The notes: generated by a model not told the origin, from the letters alone. A stretch of 64,000 bases of DNA from Agromyces sp. Soil535 (GCF_001428255.1 NZ_LMRW01000026.1:1498-65497), one strand, 5' to 3'. Shown: positions 23,469 to 31,366, counted from the stretch's first letter. Made by a program: numbers and translations.

Positions 23469-24095
23469 TCAGGCTCCGGGTGGGAGCAGCAGTCCCTGCA
23501 GCACTGCCTCCTCCCAAGCGCGGTAGTCGGCCGTCGGCAGGTTGGCGTCCTCCCACTTGATGCGGACCTCAGGTGAGGCCGTGATCCACAGCCGGCGGCC
23601 CAGCACCTCCTTGGGTACGTCGGTGCGCAGCCAGCCATGGGAGTCGAGGAGTTCGATGAGCCACCCCTGGTCGCGGTGACGGAACTCCTCCTGGTCACGC
23701 CACCAGGAGGCCACCTCGGCATCCGACGCGGCCGCCTCGACGAACACCCGCGCCAGTGGCAGAGCGCGCTCGGCCACCGCCTCGTCATGCCGGCAGAACT
23801 GAGTGATCACTGCTGCTCCTTCGGGGAGTGCGTCCATGGCCTGCCTGGTCCGCTCGACCTCGTCCGGTGACGGGACGAGCTGCCGGAGGGCCTCGAGCAG
23901 CACCGCCGATTTGGCGCCGAAGTAGTTGAAGACCGTGCCTTCAGAGACTCCCGCGGCCTCGGCGATCGCCTTCGTGGTGGTGCCGGCGTACCCGCGCGCG
24001 AGGAAGAGCGGCAATGCGGCCTCGGCCACCAGAGCACGCGCTGCCTGGCGTTGACGTTCGCGAAAGGTGGGTCTTGTGGTCACGCTCAGAATCAT
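23469..24095 (-). CDS. TetR-family regulator (orphan next to the IS)
   Basis: 208 residues from ATG 24095; GTG four codons in is an alternative. The N-terminal helix-turn-helix is 'GYAGTTTKAIAEAAGVSEGTVFNYFGAKSAVL'; the C-terminal ligand domain is Trp-rich and not assignable. No obvious structural gene is divergent from it: the plus-strand side carries only a small secreted protein after about 200 bases. The original target may have been lost in the rearrangements around 22096-25478. An inverted repeat at 24102-24117 lies just before the start and probably mediates autoregulation. Confidence 0.88.
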   Translation of the reverse strand: MILSVTTRPTFRERQRQAARALVAEAALPLFLARGYAGTTTKAIAEAAGVSEGTVFNYFGAKSAVLLEALRQLVPSPDEVERTRQAMDALPEGAAVITQFCRHDEAVAERALPLARVFVEAAASDAEVASWWRDQEEFRHRDQGWLIELLDSHGWLRTDVPKEVLGRRLWITASPEVRIKWEDANLPTADYRAWEEAVLQGLLLPPGA

Positions 24096-24101
24096 ATAGC
24101 A

Positions 24102-24117
24102 TCACTCAGAGTAGTGA
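24102..24117. promoter_or_regulatory. Inverted repeat upstream of the orphan TetR gene
   Basis: TCACT-CAGAGT-AGTGA lies seven bases upstream of ATG 24095. Its position and symmetry suit a TetR autoregulatory operator. Confidence 0.42.
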
Positions 24118-24303
24118 AGTGAGACTCGACCCCCTGCGGGTCCGGAAGACCATGACTCGCTCGCGGTGCCTGGCCCCATCGTTTGAGCGGGCCTGCCGCG
24201 CGAGGCGCCCACGCTCCGATGTGCGGCTCACCCGATAACTACGGGACTCATGTCCCGAGCCCGCCCCCGCAACCCCCCGCGGTGGCCGATCCATGGAGTC
24301 GTC

Positions 24304-24687
24304 ATGTCCATAGTCCCTGTGTTCTCCACCTTGCTGGCTGTTGTCCTGGGTGGTGCCACCATCACCGGCGCCGCGGCCGCGGCGGCGCAGGACGATCAAC
24401 CCGAACGCGCGAGCCACGCGCACATCCTCGTGCTCGGCGTCGAGGTCGTACCCGGCAGCTTCCCGCCCGTTCCGGCGAGCGTGAAGGCGTGCATCGACCT
24501 GGCCGCCAACGAACCGGTTCCGGCCCGGGCGCACCACGTGCACCTGCACCTCGGGTTCGCAGGGGAGCAGCTCTTCGAGCACTCCGGCAACATCGTGATC
24601 CCGACCGCGCCGTACGTCGATCCGGCGTTCGGCCCGGTGCCCTGGGATGACTGCGCTGGGTTCCTCGCGATGTTCGGACTCGACTAA
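24304..24687 (+). CDS. Small secreted protein of unknown function
   Basis: ATG 24304 is chosen (GGAG five bases upstream); an upstream in-frame ATG at 24250 would add a proline/arginine-rich stretch before the signal peptide. Of 127 residues, 1-28 form a Sec signal with an alanine-rich end (AAAAAA|QDD). The mature part has an 'AHHVHLHLGFAG' histidine-rich strand and two Cys ('ACIDLA', 'DDCAGF') that could form a disulfide. No known family recognised. Metal binding by the HHVHLH segment is conceivable. Confidence 0.6.
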   Translation: MSIVPVFSTLLAVVLGGATITGAAAAAAQDDQPERASHAHILVLGVEVVPGSFPPVPASVKACIDLAANEPVPARAHHVHLHLGFAGEQLFEHSGNIVIPTAPYVDPAFGPVPWDDCAGFLAMFGLD

Positions 24688-24794
24688 GCCCGGTCCACCG
24701 GCGCGAGTCGGCGGGGTGGGGGCTTGGCGTAGGACGAGAGTGCCCTCCTGAGCGGGTCCTGCGCACCACCCGTTCAACTTTTGATCAACTTTCG

Positions 24795-24812
24795 CAGAGC
24801 AAGCAAGCTCTG
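24795..24812. repeat. Stem-loop in the gap before the low-GC membrane gene
   Basis: CAGAGC-AAGCAA-GCTCTG is a perfect 6-bp stem. The surrounding 24770-24850 is more AT-rich than the window, like the gene that follows, and holds repeated CAACTTT words (24775 and 24787). It may be a leader or end of imported DNA. Confidence 0.35.
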
Positions 24813-24895
24813 TTGGAGTCATTCGAACAGAGAAGAGGGCCGGTGACCAGGCCCCTTGCTTGTCGGGTCGCGTCCGGCGAACTAGCAGGAGGTCC

Positions 24896-25252
24896 ATGAT
24901 GAGCGAAATGAATCCAAAACCGCGGTCGCTTGTTTTCAAGATCGGCTGGGGCATCTTGTTGTTCATCTCCATCGGCAATGTCCTGGGCCACATCGGCTTG
25001 TCCATCTTCGAGTCTCAGCCCAGTACGGTCTTTGTTACCTGGGCTGGGATGAACTTTCTGGCCGCCGGGATCCTCCTGATTCCCTACTGGCGAAGGGAAA
25101 GGTGGGCCTGGTTCCTCGTCTGGGCCCTAGTAATCCCCTATGCCTTAGTGATCCTCTTCAATCAAGACGTCGGGCCGATTTACTTAGGAGAAGCCGCGTT
25201 GATCGCTCTCGGCCAGCTTCTGACGTATCGCACTGTCTTCGCTAAGGAGTAG
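24896..25252 (+). CDS. Four-helix membrane protein, probably acquired (low GC, TTA codons)
   Basis: ATG 24896 follows AGGAGG (24887-24892) at ideal spacing; 118 residues. There are four hydrophobic segments (about 14-33, 42-60, 68-88, 94-112) joined by short charged loops. No known family recognised with confidence. Codon use differs from the neighbours: AAA, TTT, TTG and two TTA leucine codons appear, and the gene is visibly less GC-rich. This suggests horizontal acquisition from a lower-GC host, in keeping with the rearranged setting. Confidence 0.65.
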   Translation: MMSEMNPKPRSLVFKIGWGILLFISIGNVLGHIGLSIFESQPSTVFVTWAGMNFLAAGILLIPYWRRERWAWFLVWALVIPYALVILFNQDVGPIYLGEAALIALGQLLTYRTVFAKE

Positions 25253-25307
25253 CGGGATAGCCGATTGCAGGATGCAAGGGCCCGCCATGAACTCAGCAAA
25301 CCCGTAG

Positions 25308-25478
25308 CTCGCCGACGAGCGCGCATCGGGCCGGTACCTGACGATCGATCGGTGGCGCGACGAGGCATCCTTCGACCGGTTCATGGCCGAGCACCGCCAC
25401 GAGTACAGCGCACTCGACGAGGAACTCGCCGATGTCTCAGGGCGCGGCACCCGACTGGGCGGTTTCCCCCGAAGATGA
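25308..25478 (+). pseudogene. Remnant of an antibiotic-biosynthesis-monooxygenase (ABM)-like protein
   Basis: The codons after an in-frame TAG (25305) read 'SGRYLTIDRWRDEASFDRFM', then 'AEHRHEYSALDEEL' and a short tail to TGA 25476-25478. The 'YLTID.W.....F..F...H..EY..LD' pattern is the second half of ABM/DUF4188-like ferredoxin-fold proteins. The N-terminal half and any start codon are missing. It abuts the CmtR promoter. Confidence 0.55.
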
Positions 25479-25497
25479 CGCAGGCCTCCGCCGGTCG

Positions 25498-25527
25498 TTG
25501 ACGATTGGTCAGCGCTCGCTGTACTGT
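25498..25527 (+). promoter_or_regulatory. Promoter of the metal cassette (leaderless)
   Basis: TTGACG (25498-25503), an 18-base spacer and TACTGT (25522-25527). The expected transcription start, about seven bases on, coincides with the GTG start codon at 25534. The message is therefore probably leaderless, common in actinobacteria. Confidence 0.5.
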
Positions 25528-25541
25528 CAGCGTGTGCTGAC
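25526..25541. promoter_or_regulatory. CmtR operator candidate overlapping -10 and start codon
   Basis: GTCAGC-GTGT-GCTGAC is a perfect 6-bp-arm palindrome that overlaps the -10 element and the GTG start of cmtR. A repressor bound here would block transcription directly, as expected for an ArsR/SmtB-family sensor. Confidence 0.6.
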
Positions 25542-25875
25542 CATAGCCTCTCGCCTCGATGTCATGAACCGCGTCGGCCGCGCGATTGCCGACCCCACGA
25601 GGTCGCGCATCCTGCTCGCCCTGCTCGACGGCCCCGGCTATCCCGGAGTGCTCGCCGGCGACCTCGAGCTCACCCGCACGAACGTGTCGAACCACCTCGC
25701 CTGCCTCCGCGGTTGCGGCATCGTGGTGGCGGTGCCGGAAGGGCGGCAGACGCGTTACGAGATCGCCGACCCGCACCTCGCCCGCGCACTCGGCGAGCTC
25801 ATCGGCAGCGTCCTCGCGGTCGACGAGGGCGCCCCATGCATGGACGAGAACTGCGATCTGCCCGGATGCTGCTGA
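25534..25875 (+). CDS. cmtR: CmtR-type cadmium/lead-sensing ArsR-family repressor
   Basis: GTG 25534 aligns exactly with the start of mycobacterial CmtR (VLT.. versus MLT..); 113 residues. The winged helix 'RIADPTRSRILLALLDG' type region is followed by 'LELTRTNVSNHLACLRGCG'. Cys57, Cys61 and Cys102 fall at the same numbers as the Cd/Pb ligands of M. tuberculosis CmtR. Extra C-terminal Cys (107, 112, 113) could widen metal binding. Binding of Cd or Pb should release the operator overlapping its own start. It is the first gene of a three-gene cassette with a small Cys protein and a cation transporter. Confidence 0.9.
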   Translation: MLTIASRLDVMNRVGRAIADPTRSRILLALLDGPGYPGVLAGDLELTRTNVSNHLACLRGCGIVVAVPEGRQTRYEIADPHLARALGELIGSVLAVDEGAPCMDENCDLPGCC

Positions 25876-25888
25876 CGAGGAGGCGCCG

Positions 25889-26197
25889 ATGATTCTGGAG
25901 ATACCCGGCGACGGGAGACTGCCCGTGGCATGCTCGCTCGACGCGGCCGAAGGCGGGCGGCGGAACGAGGAGTGGCGTCGGCTCGACGCCGACTACGCGC
26001 TCGAGCGGGAGCTTCGCGACGGGCAGCTCGTCGTGCGCTACGTCGATCACCCCGACGCCGTCCGCCGCCTCACCGAGCTGGTCGATGCCGAGCGGCGATG
26101 CTGCGCATTCGTCGACTGGTCGGTCGACCGCTCGAACGCCGGTCTCCGACTCGTGGTGCGAGGCGACGAGTTCGCGCTGACCACCCTGCCGGTATGA
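25889..26197 (+). CDS. Small conserved Cys-pair protein of the metal cassette
   Basis: ATG 25889 follows GAGGAGG; 102 residues. The middle 'DAERRCCAFVDWSVD' carries a vicinal Cys pair (71-72); a further Cys is at 15. The 'ER.CC.F' motif recurs in small proteins encoded next to mercury, arsenic or cadmium regulators. A soft-metal-binding or chaperone role is a guess. It lies between cmtR (13-base gap) and the transporter gene (ATGA overlap). No enzymatic domain recognised. Confidence 0.7.
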   Translation: MILEIPGDGRLPVACSLDAAEGGRRNEEWRRLDADYALERELRDGQLVVRYVDHPDAVRRLTELVDAERRCCAFVDWSVDRSNAGLRLVVRGDEFALTTLPV

Positions 26198-26862
26198 GCG
26201 CGATCGAGCAGGTGGGCGAGGCGCGCACGCACGTGCTGCGCCGACGCATCCGTTTCGTTGTCGCGTTCACGATCAGTTACAACGTGATCGAGGCGATCAT
26301 CGCGCTCGCGGCCGGCAGCGTGGCCTCCTCGGCCGCGCTCGTCGGCTTCGGCCTCGACTCGATCGTCGAGGTGCTCTCGGCGGCCGCCGTCGCGTGGCAG
26401 TTCGCGGCCCGAGACCCTGAGACGCGCGAGAAGACGGCGCTGCGCATCATCGCGATCTCGTTCTTCGGCCTCGCCGCCTACGTCTCGGTCGACGCGGTGC
26501 TCTCGCTCGCGGGGGTCCGAGAGCCCGAGCCCAGTCCCGTCGGCATCGCGCTGGCGGCGGTGAGCCTCGTGGTGATGCCCATTGTGAGCTGGATCGAGAG
26601 GCGCGCCGGCCGCGAGCTCGGCTCGGCGTCTGCGGTCTCCGACTCGAAGCAGACGCTCCTCTGCGCCTACCTCTCGGGCGCGCTGCTCGTCGGCCTCCTC
26701 CTCAACTCCCTGCTCGGCTGGGCGTGGGCGGATTCGATCGCCGCGCTCTTCATCGCAGGGTTCGCCGTGCGCGAGGGCATCGAGGCGTGGCGTGGCGACG
26801 CGTGCGCCGTTCCGGTCGCCGCGCTCACGGGCGAGCGCGAGGTCGAGCACGACCATCACTGA
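26194..26862 (+). CDS. Cation-diffusion-facilitator-like transporter
   Basis: ATG 26194 overlaps the previous stop (ATGA). The 222 residues hold six membrane helices without the usual cytosolic C-terminal domain. The CDF metal site appears in 'GFGLDSIVEVLSA' (Asp55) in the second helix and 'WADSIAALFIAG' in the fifth, where CDF proteins have HD..D. The His-rich tail 'EVEHDHH' may help collect metal. It should export Cd, Zn or Pb. Its place behind a CmtR-type sensor makes metal efflux the likely job. Confidence 0.85.
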   Translation: MSAIEQVGEARTHVLRRRIRFVVAFTISYNVIEAIIALAAGSVASSAALVGFGLDSIVEVLSAAAVAWQFAARDPETREKTALRIIAISFFGLAAYVSVDAVLSLAGVREPEPSPVGIALAAVSLVVMPIVSWIERRAGRELGSASAVSDSKQTLLCAYLSGALLVGLLLNSLLGWAWADSIAALFIAGFAVREGIEAWRGDACAVPVAALTGEREVEHDHH

Positions 26863-26903
26863 TCCGGCCCGGATGCCGCGTCAGCCGGCGTAGACGACGG
26901 CCT

Positions 26904-27920
26904 TCAGCGCTTCGACGCCGCCCAGTCGAGCAGGCGATCCGCCGGCCACGTCGTGACGATGCGCTCGGCGGGCACGCCGTTCGCCTCGGCGCGTGCGGCC
27001 CCGAGGTCGAGGAAGGAGAAGTGCCCGGGGGCGTGCGCGTCGGTGTCGATGCTGAAGAGGCATCCGACCTCGAGCGCGAGCTGGATGAGCTCGTCGGACG
27101 GATCCTGCCGCTCGGGCCGCGAGTTGATCTCGACGGCGACGTCGTGCTCGGCGCATTCCGTGAAGACCACCTTCGCGTCGAACGTCGACTGCGGCCTCGT
27201 GCCGCGGTTCCCCTCCACGAGCCGGCCGGTGCAGTGCCCGAGCACGTTCATCCTGGGATTCTCGATGGCCCGGAGCATCCGCTCGGTCATCTCCCGCGAC
27301 TCCATCCGCAGCTTGGAATGCACGCTCGCGACCACGACGTCGAGGCGGCCCAGCATCTCGGGCGTCTGGTCGAGCGTGCCGTCGAGGAGGATGTCGGTCT
27401 CGATGCCCGAGAGCAGCCGGATGCCGCCCCCGTCGTTGAGCTCGTCGAGCACGCCGAGCTGCTGCTGCAGGCGCTCCACGCTCAGCCCGTTGGCGACCGT
27501 GAGGTTCGGCGAATGGTCGGAGATCACCAGGTACTCGAGGCCGACGAGCGCGGCCGCGCGCGCCATTGTCGCGATGGGGGTCGTGCCGTCGCTCCACTCG
27601 GTGTGGCTGTGCAGGTCGCCCTTCAGCTGCGCCCGGAGGCCGGGCTGCGACACGGCGATCGCCGGGCCGCTCTTGGTGCGCAGGTCGGCGAGGTACGCCG
27701 GCACCTCGCCGGCGACGGCTTCGGCGATCACGGTGTATGTCGTATCGCCGATGCCCTTCGTGCGCTTCAGGCGCCCGTCGCGCACCCGCGCGGCGAGCTC
27801 GTCGGCCGAGTACTCGCCGATGACGTCGGCCGCCCGGCGGAACGCCTTGGACTTGAACGACGAGGCTCGATCGCGCTCGAGCAGGAACGCGATCTCCTCG
27901 AGTGCCGCGACGGGATCCAT
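26904..27920 (-). CDS. PHP-domain phosphoesterase with N-terminal helix-hairpin-helix (PolX-like)
   Basis: ATG 27920 is chosen; the open frame continues upstream but without homology. 338 residues. The N-terminal 75 residues are PolX/HhH-like ('RTKGIGDTTYTVIAEAVAGEVP'). Then the PHP domain: 'GDLHSHTEWSDG', 'LVISDHS', 'GIETDI', 'VLGHCTGR' and 'DTDAHAPGH', which supply the His/Asp metal ligands. Similar proteins are stand-alone versions of the C-terminal part of DNA polymerase X and hydrolyse phosphoesters, possibly of DNA ends or histidinol phosphate. The polymerase domain is absent. Confidence 0.87.
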   Translation of the reverse strand: MDPVAALEEIAFLLERDRASSFKSKAFRRAADVIGEYSADELAARVRDGRLKRTKGIGDTTYTVIAEAVAGEVPAYLADLRTKSGPAIAVSQPGLRAQLKGDLHSHTEWSDGTTPIATMARAAALVGLEYLVISDHSPNLTVANGLSVERLQQQLGVLDELNDGGGIRLLSGIETDILLDGTLDQTPEMLGRLDVVVASVHSKLRMESREMTERMLRAIENPRMNVLGHCTGRLVEGNRGTRPQSTFDAKVVFTECAEHDVAVEINSRPERQDPSDELIQLALEVGCLFSIDTDAHAPGHFSFLDLGAARAEANGVPAERIVTTWPADRLLDWAASKR

Positions 27921-27961
27921 CTGCCCATTGTGGCCTTCCCCGGCGTCCATCGGAACGACCG

Positions 27962-28528
27962 TCAGTCGGTCCCGGTGAGCACTCCCGCCACCGCGCTCGC
28001 GGCGGTCGCGGCATCCGCGCCGAGGTCGGGAGGAAGCACGCCCTGCAGCCAGAGGGTGGCGAAGCCGTGCACGAGCGACCATGCGGCGACCGCGACCGTC
28101 TCGGGATCCTCGGCCCGATCGGCGCTCCACCCGGCGACCGCGGCTTGCAATGCGCCCATCGCCCGCGCCTGGGCGGCCCGCAACGCGGGGTCGTCCTGGT
28201 GGACCAGCTCCGGACGGAACATGACCTCGAACCTGCCACGGTCGCCGACGGCGAACGACACGTAGGCGACGCCGGCGGCCCGCAGATCGGTCACCGGCCC
28301 CAACCGCTCGACGGCGTCGGCGAGCCTGGAGTACCCGTCGGTCGCCAGCGCCGTCATGAGCCCGGCACGATCGCCGAAGTGATGGGCGGGCGCCGCATGC
28401 GACACGCCGACCCGGCGAGCGAGGTCGCGAAGCGTGACCGCGGCGGGCCCGGACTCCTCGATCACCGCAGCGGCGGCCGTGAGGAGCGCGTCGCGCAGGT
28501 CTCCGTGGTGGTAGGGCCGATCACTCAT
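27962..28528 (-). CDS. TetR-family regulator divergent from a DoxX-like gene
   Basis: ATG 28528 ('SDRPYHHGDLRDALL') is the standard start of this TetR subgroup; 188 residues. The helix-turn-helix is 'AVTLRDLARRVGVSHAAPAHHFGDRAGLM'; the C-terminal domain is of the WHG/TetR_C_33 type. It is divergent from the DoxX gene, sharing an 83-base region with a perfect palindrome (28551-28565) that overlaps both promoters. Confidence 0.9.
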   Translation of the reverse strand: MSDRPYHHGDLRDALLTAAAAVIEESGPAAVTLRDLARRVGVSHAAPAHHFGDRAGLMTALATDGYSRLADAVERLGPVTDLRAAGVAYVSFAVGDRGRFEVMFRPELVHQDDPALRAAQARAMGALQAAVAGWSADRAEDPETVAVAAWSLVHGFATLWLQGVLPPDLGADAATAASAVAGVLTGTD

Positions 28529-28550
28529 GGCACCAGTATGACCAACCAAT

Positions 28551-28604
28551 CTTGTCATTGACAAGTTCACCTTGTCGGCCTAATCTAGCCGTTGTCAAGA
28601 TTGG
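28551..28604. promoter_or_regulatory. TetR operator and divergent promoters of tetR/DoxX
   Basis: CTTGTCATTGACAAG (28551-28565) is a perfect palindrome. On the plus strand TTGACA (28558-28563), a 17-base spacer and TAATCT (28581-28586) form a near-consensus promoter for the DoxX gene. On the minus strand TTGTCA and CATACT spaced by 18 serve tetR. A second half-site TTGTCAAG with CAAGATTGG (28592-28604) mirrors CCAATCTTG (28546-28554). Confidence 0.7.
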
Positions 28605-28611
28605 AAGGTCC

Positions 28612-29130
28612 ATGGAACCACTCATCACCCTCGTCGGCGTCACCCTCGTGCTGCGCGCCATCGGCACCTTCGGCGCCCGCCCACTCCGGCATTTCCCGAC
28701 CGCCCTGCGTGGTGGCCTCGCGGCGATGTTCCTGCTCACGGGCACCGTGCACTTCGTCGGCATGCGGGAGGAGCTGGTCGCCATGGTGCCCGGCTTCCTG
28801 CCCGCGCCGGAGCTCATCGTCACGCTGACCGGAGTCGCCGAGCTCGCCGCAGCGATCGGCCTGCTCATCCCGCGCACCGCGCTGCTCGCCGCAAGCGGCC
28901 TCACCGCCCTGCTCGTCGTGATGTTCCCCGCGAACGTGGCGCTCGCGCTGTCGGGCCAGCCGATCCCCTGGTACGACGAACTGCCCTGGCGCACGCTCAT
29001 GCAGCTCGTGTTCCTCGCAGCGACGATCACGGTCGTCATCGACCGATACCGCGCATGGAACTCGACGCGACGGATGCCCCGAACCGACGTTCCGGCGCAG
29101 GCCTCCGTCGGCGCGCCCTCCGGCTCCTGA
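28612..29130 (+). CDS. DoxX-family membrane protein
   Basis: ATG 28612 after GGAAGG; 172 residues. Four membrane helices with the DoxX signatures 'MFLLTGTVHFVGMREELVAMVPGFLP' and 'LTGVAELAAAIGLLIPR'. DoxX proteins are small inner-membrane proteins linked to quinones, sulfur or oxidative stress. The divergent TetR gene and the strong regulated promoter suggest induction by a small lipophilic compound. Confidence 0.87.
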   Translation: MEPLITLVGVTLVLRAIGTFGARPLRHFPTALRGGLAAMFLLTGTVHFVGMREELVAMVPGFLPAPELIVTLTGVAELAAAIGLLIPRTALLAASGLTALLVVMFPANVALALSGQPIPWYDELPWRTLMQLVFLAATITVVIDRYRAWNSTRRMPRTDVPAQASVGAPSGS

Positions 29131-29184
29131 GCGCGCAAGTGAGGCGGCGCCGGGCCCCCCGCCCGACGCCGCCTCACGCTGCCG

Positions 29185-30489
29185 CTACTCGTACCGCAGC
29201 GACTCCACCGGGTCCTGACGTGCGGCCCGCGCCGCCGGCAGGGTGCCCGCGAGGAACGCGACCCCCATCACCACGAGGATGATCACGGCGATCGACACCG
29301 GGTCGAACGCGATGAGCGTCAGGCCGGGCAGGTCGGCGAGCAGCGCTCCCCCGAGCGCCGAGCTCACCGCCGTGCCGACGAGCATGCCGAGTCCGGCGCC
29401 GATCGCGCTGCCGAGGAACCCGATGAACACCGCCTCGAGGCTGAACAGCCCGAAGACCTTGCCACTGCCCATGCCCATCGCCTTCATGAGGCCGATCTCC
29501 CGGGTGCGCTCCTGCACCGACATGAGCAGGGTGTTCACGATGCCGAAGCTCGCCGCGAGCAGCGCGATGATCGCGAAGGCGTTCAGCACGAGCACGATCC
29601 CGTCGATGACCGCCTTGAACGTGCCGAGCTGTTCGGTGACCGTCGTCGAGTCGTAGCCGGCGTCGGCGAGCCGATCCTGCAGGGCGGTGATCTCCTCCTC
29701 GGTCGAGTCGGCGTCGAACCACACCGTCGCCTCCGAGAACGCATCGCGCTCGCTCGCGTCGAGGCCGGTCGACTGCGCGTCGAACAGTGCGTCGCCGAAC
29801 GCGTCGTTCGGCACGGCCGAGCTCGTCGTGCCGAGGCTCGCCTCGGCGACGCCCACGACGGTCGCCTCGAGCTCGTGCTGCACGCCCTCCGAGTCGGTCA
29901 CCGCGAGCGTCACGGTCTCGCCGATCGCCGCATCGGCGTCGTCGAAGCCGAGCGCGTCGACGTAGGAGTCGGGGATGACGACTTGCGACTCTGATGCCGC
30001 GGCATCCGGTTGCTCACCCGCGGCGAGCTGCAGCTGCATGCCGTTGACGAACCCGCCGACGCCGATCTCGTACTTCATGCCGTCGTCGGAGGTGATGTAG
30101 TCCGCGTCGATCGTCTTCGTGGGCTGCACCCGCTCGACGCCCTCGATCGCGGCGAGCTCGTCGAGCTGCGTCGTGCCGATCGGGGCGACGACGGCCGTCG
30201 AGCCGGGAGGGCCGGCCACAGGGCCGCCGCTGATCGCGTCGGGGTCGTACTCACGGGGGCCGTCTGCGTCATCCGACGCATTGTCGGCGACCTTCGTGAC
30301 CGTCATCACGTCGTCGGCACCGATCGCGGCGACCGTGTCGTCGATGTACCGGTTGATGCCGGTGCCGAGCCCGTTCGTGATCGTGAGCGTGAAGGCGCCG
30401 ACGAAGATCGCGAGGATCGTGAGGATCGTGCGGGTCTTCGAGCGGAAGGTGTTGCCGATCGCCGAACCGATCAGGTCGAGGGTCTTCAT
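29185..30489 (-). CDS. MacB/FtsX-type ABC transporter permease
   Basis: 434 residues from ATG 30489, overlapping the ATPase stop by four bases. One N-terminal membrane helix (about 20-42), a large extracytoplasmic MacB_PCD domain (about 45-290), then three helices in the FtsX domain ('IALLAASFGIVNTLLMSVQERTREIGLMKAMG') and a final 'ARQDPVESLRYE'. Such permeases do mechanotransmission rather than channel transport: they move lipoproteins, antibiotics or peptides out, or act in signalling. Paired with the ATPase gene and divergent from a two-component system. Confidence 0.93.
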   Translation of the reverse strand: MKTLDLIGSAIGNTFRSKTRTILTILAIFVGAFTLTITNGLGTGINRYIDDTVAAIGADDVMTVTKVADNASDDADGPREYDPDAISGGPVAGPPGSTAVVAPIGTTQLDELAAIEGVERVQPTKTIDADYITSDDGMKYEIGVGGFVNGMQLQLAAGEQPDAAASESQVVIPDSYVDALGFDDADAAIGETVTLAVTDSEGVQHELEATVVGVAEASLGTTSSAVPNDAFGDALFDAQSTGLDASERDAFSEATVWFDADSTEEEITALQDRLADAGYDSTTVTEQLGTFKAVIDGIVLVLNAFAIIALLAASFGIVNTLLMSVQERTREIGLMKAMGMGSGKVFGLFSLEAVFIGFLGSAIGAGLGMLVGTAVSSALGGALLADLPGLTLIAFDPVSIAVIILVVMGVAFLAGTLPAARAARQDPVESLRYE

Positions 30490-31178
30490 GCCGCCACCTC
30501 CTCGTCGACGATGACGCCGTCCCGGATGTAGATGCGGCGGTCGCAGCGGGCCGCGAGCTCCTCGTCGTGCGTCACGACGATGAGGGTGATGCCCTGCTCG
30601 CGGTTCAGGTCGAAGAGGATGTCCTCGACGACCGCACCCGTGGCAGTGTCGAGGTTGCCCGTCGGCTCGTCGGCGAAGATGACCCGCGGGTTGTTCACGA
30701 GCGCGCGGGCGATGACCGAGCGCTGCTTCTGGCCGCCCGAGAGGTTCACCGCCTTGTTGCGCGCCTTGTCGTCGAGCTCGAGCTGCTCGAGCGCGGCGAG
30801 GCCGCGGCGCTTGCGCTCACCGCGGCCGACGCCGGCGATCTTCAGCGGAAGCACCACGTTCTCGATCACCGAGGCGTTCGGGGTGAGGAAGAACTGCTGG
30901 AACACGAATCCGAACGTCTTGTTGCGCGTGCGATTGAGCTTCGCGCCGCGAAGGCCGCGGGTGTCCGCGCCCTCGAGTTCGATCGACCCCTCGGTGGGCT
31001 GGTCGAGCAACGCGAGCACGTGCATGAGGGTGGACTTGCCCGAGCCGCTCTTGCCGATGATCGCGACGCTCTCGCCCTCGTGGATGTCGAGGCTCACCCC
31101 CTTGAGGGCGTCGAAGCGGTTGGGGCCGCGGCCGTACGACTTGTGTACGTCCTTGGCCGAGAGGATCGGGGCGGTCAT
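30486..31178 (-). CDS. ABC transporter ATP-binding protein (MacB/LolD type)
   Basis: ATG 31178 is chosen; upstream codons have no homology. 230 residues: Walker A 'GKSGSGKST', Q-loop 'FVFQQFF', signature 'LSGGQKQR', Walker B 'VIFADEPTGNLD' and the H-switch 'VVTHDEELA'. It powers the MacB-type permease encoded next. The adjacent divergent histidine kinase/response regulator pair is a typical controller of antibiotic or envelope-stress ABC systems. Confidence 0.94.
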   Translation of the reverse strand: MTAPILSAKDVHKSYGRGPNRFDALKGVSLDIHEGESVAIIGKSGSGKSTLMHVLALLDQPTEGSIELEGADTRGLRGAKLNRTRNKTFGFVFQQFFLTPNASVIENVVLPLKIAGVGRGERKRRGLAALEQLELDDKARNKAVNLSGGQKQRSVIARALVNNPRVIFADEPTGNLDTATGAVVEDILFDLNREQGITLIVVTHDEELAARCDRRIYIRDGVIVDEEVAA

Positions 31179-31293
31179 GAGCGGGTCCTGTTCTTCGGTG
31201 GTTCCGATGTTCCGGTTCCGGTGGCTTCCGGCTGTCCTTCCAGCGTCGGCGAGCGCAGGCTCAGGCACATCCACCCGTCGGCGTCACTTCGAC

Positions 31294-31309
31294 TACCGCG
31301 TCCGCGGTA
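31294..31309. promoter_or_regulatory. Perfect palindrome between the ABC and two-component operons
   Basis: TACCGCG-TC-CGCGGTA (7-bp arms) lies in the 188-base divergent region between 31178 and 31367. It is a candidate binding site for the NarL-type response regulator. Confidence 0.45.
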
Positions 31310-31366
31310 CGACGGATGCCGCGTGCGGCTGACGCGCCCGCCCGCGAACCACGCCATGCTGGACCT

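Noticed and set aside
24250-24303. Upstream extension of the small secreted protein
   Set aside because: The extension places Pro/Arg residues before the signal peptide and lacks a ribosome binding site; ATG 24304 fits better.
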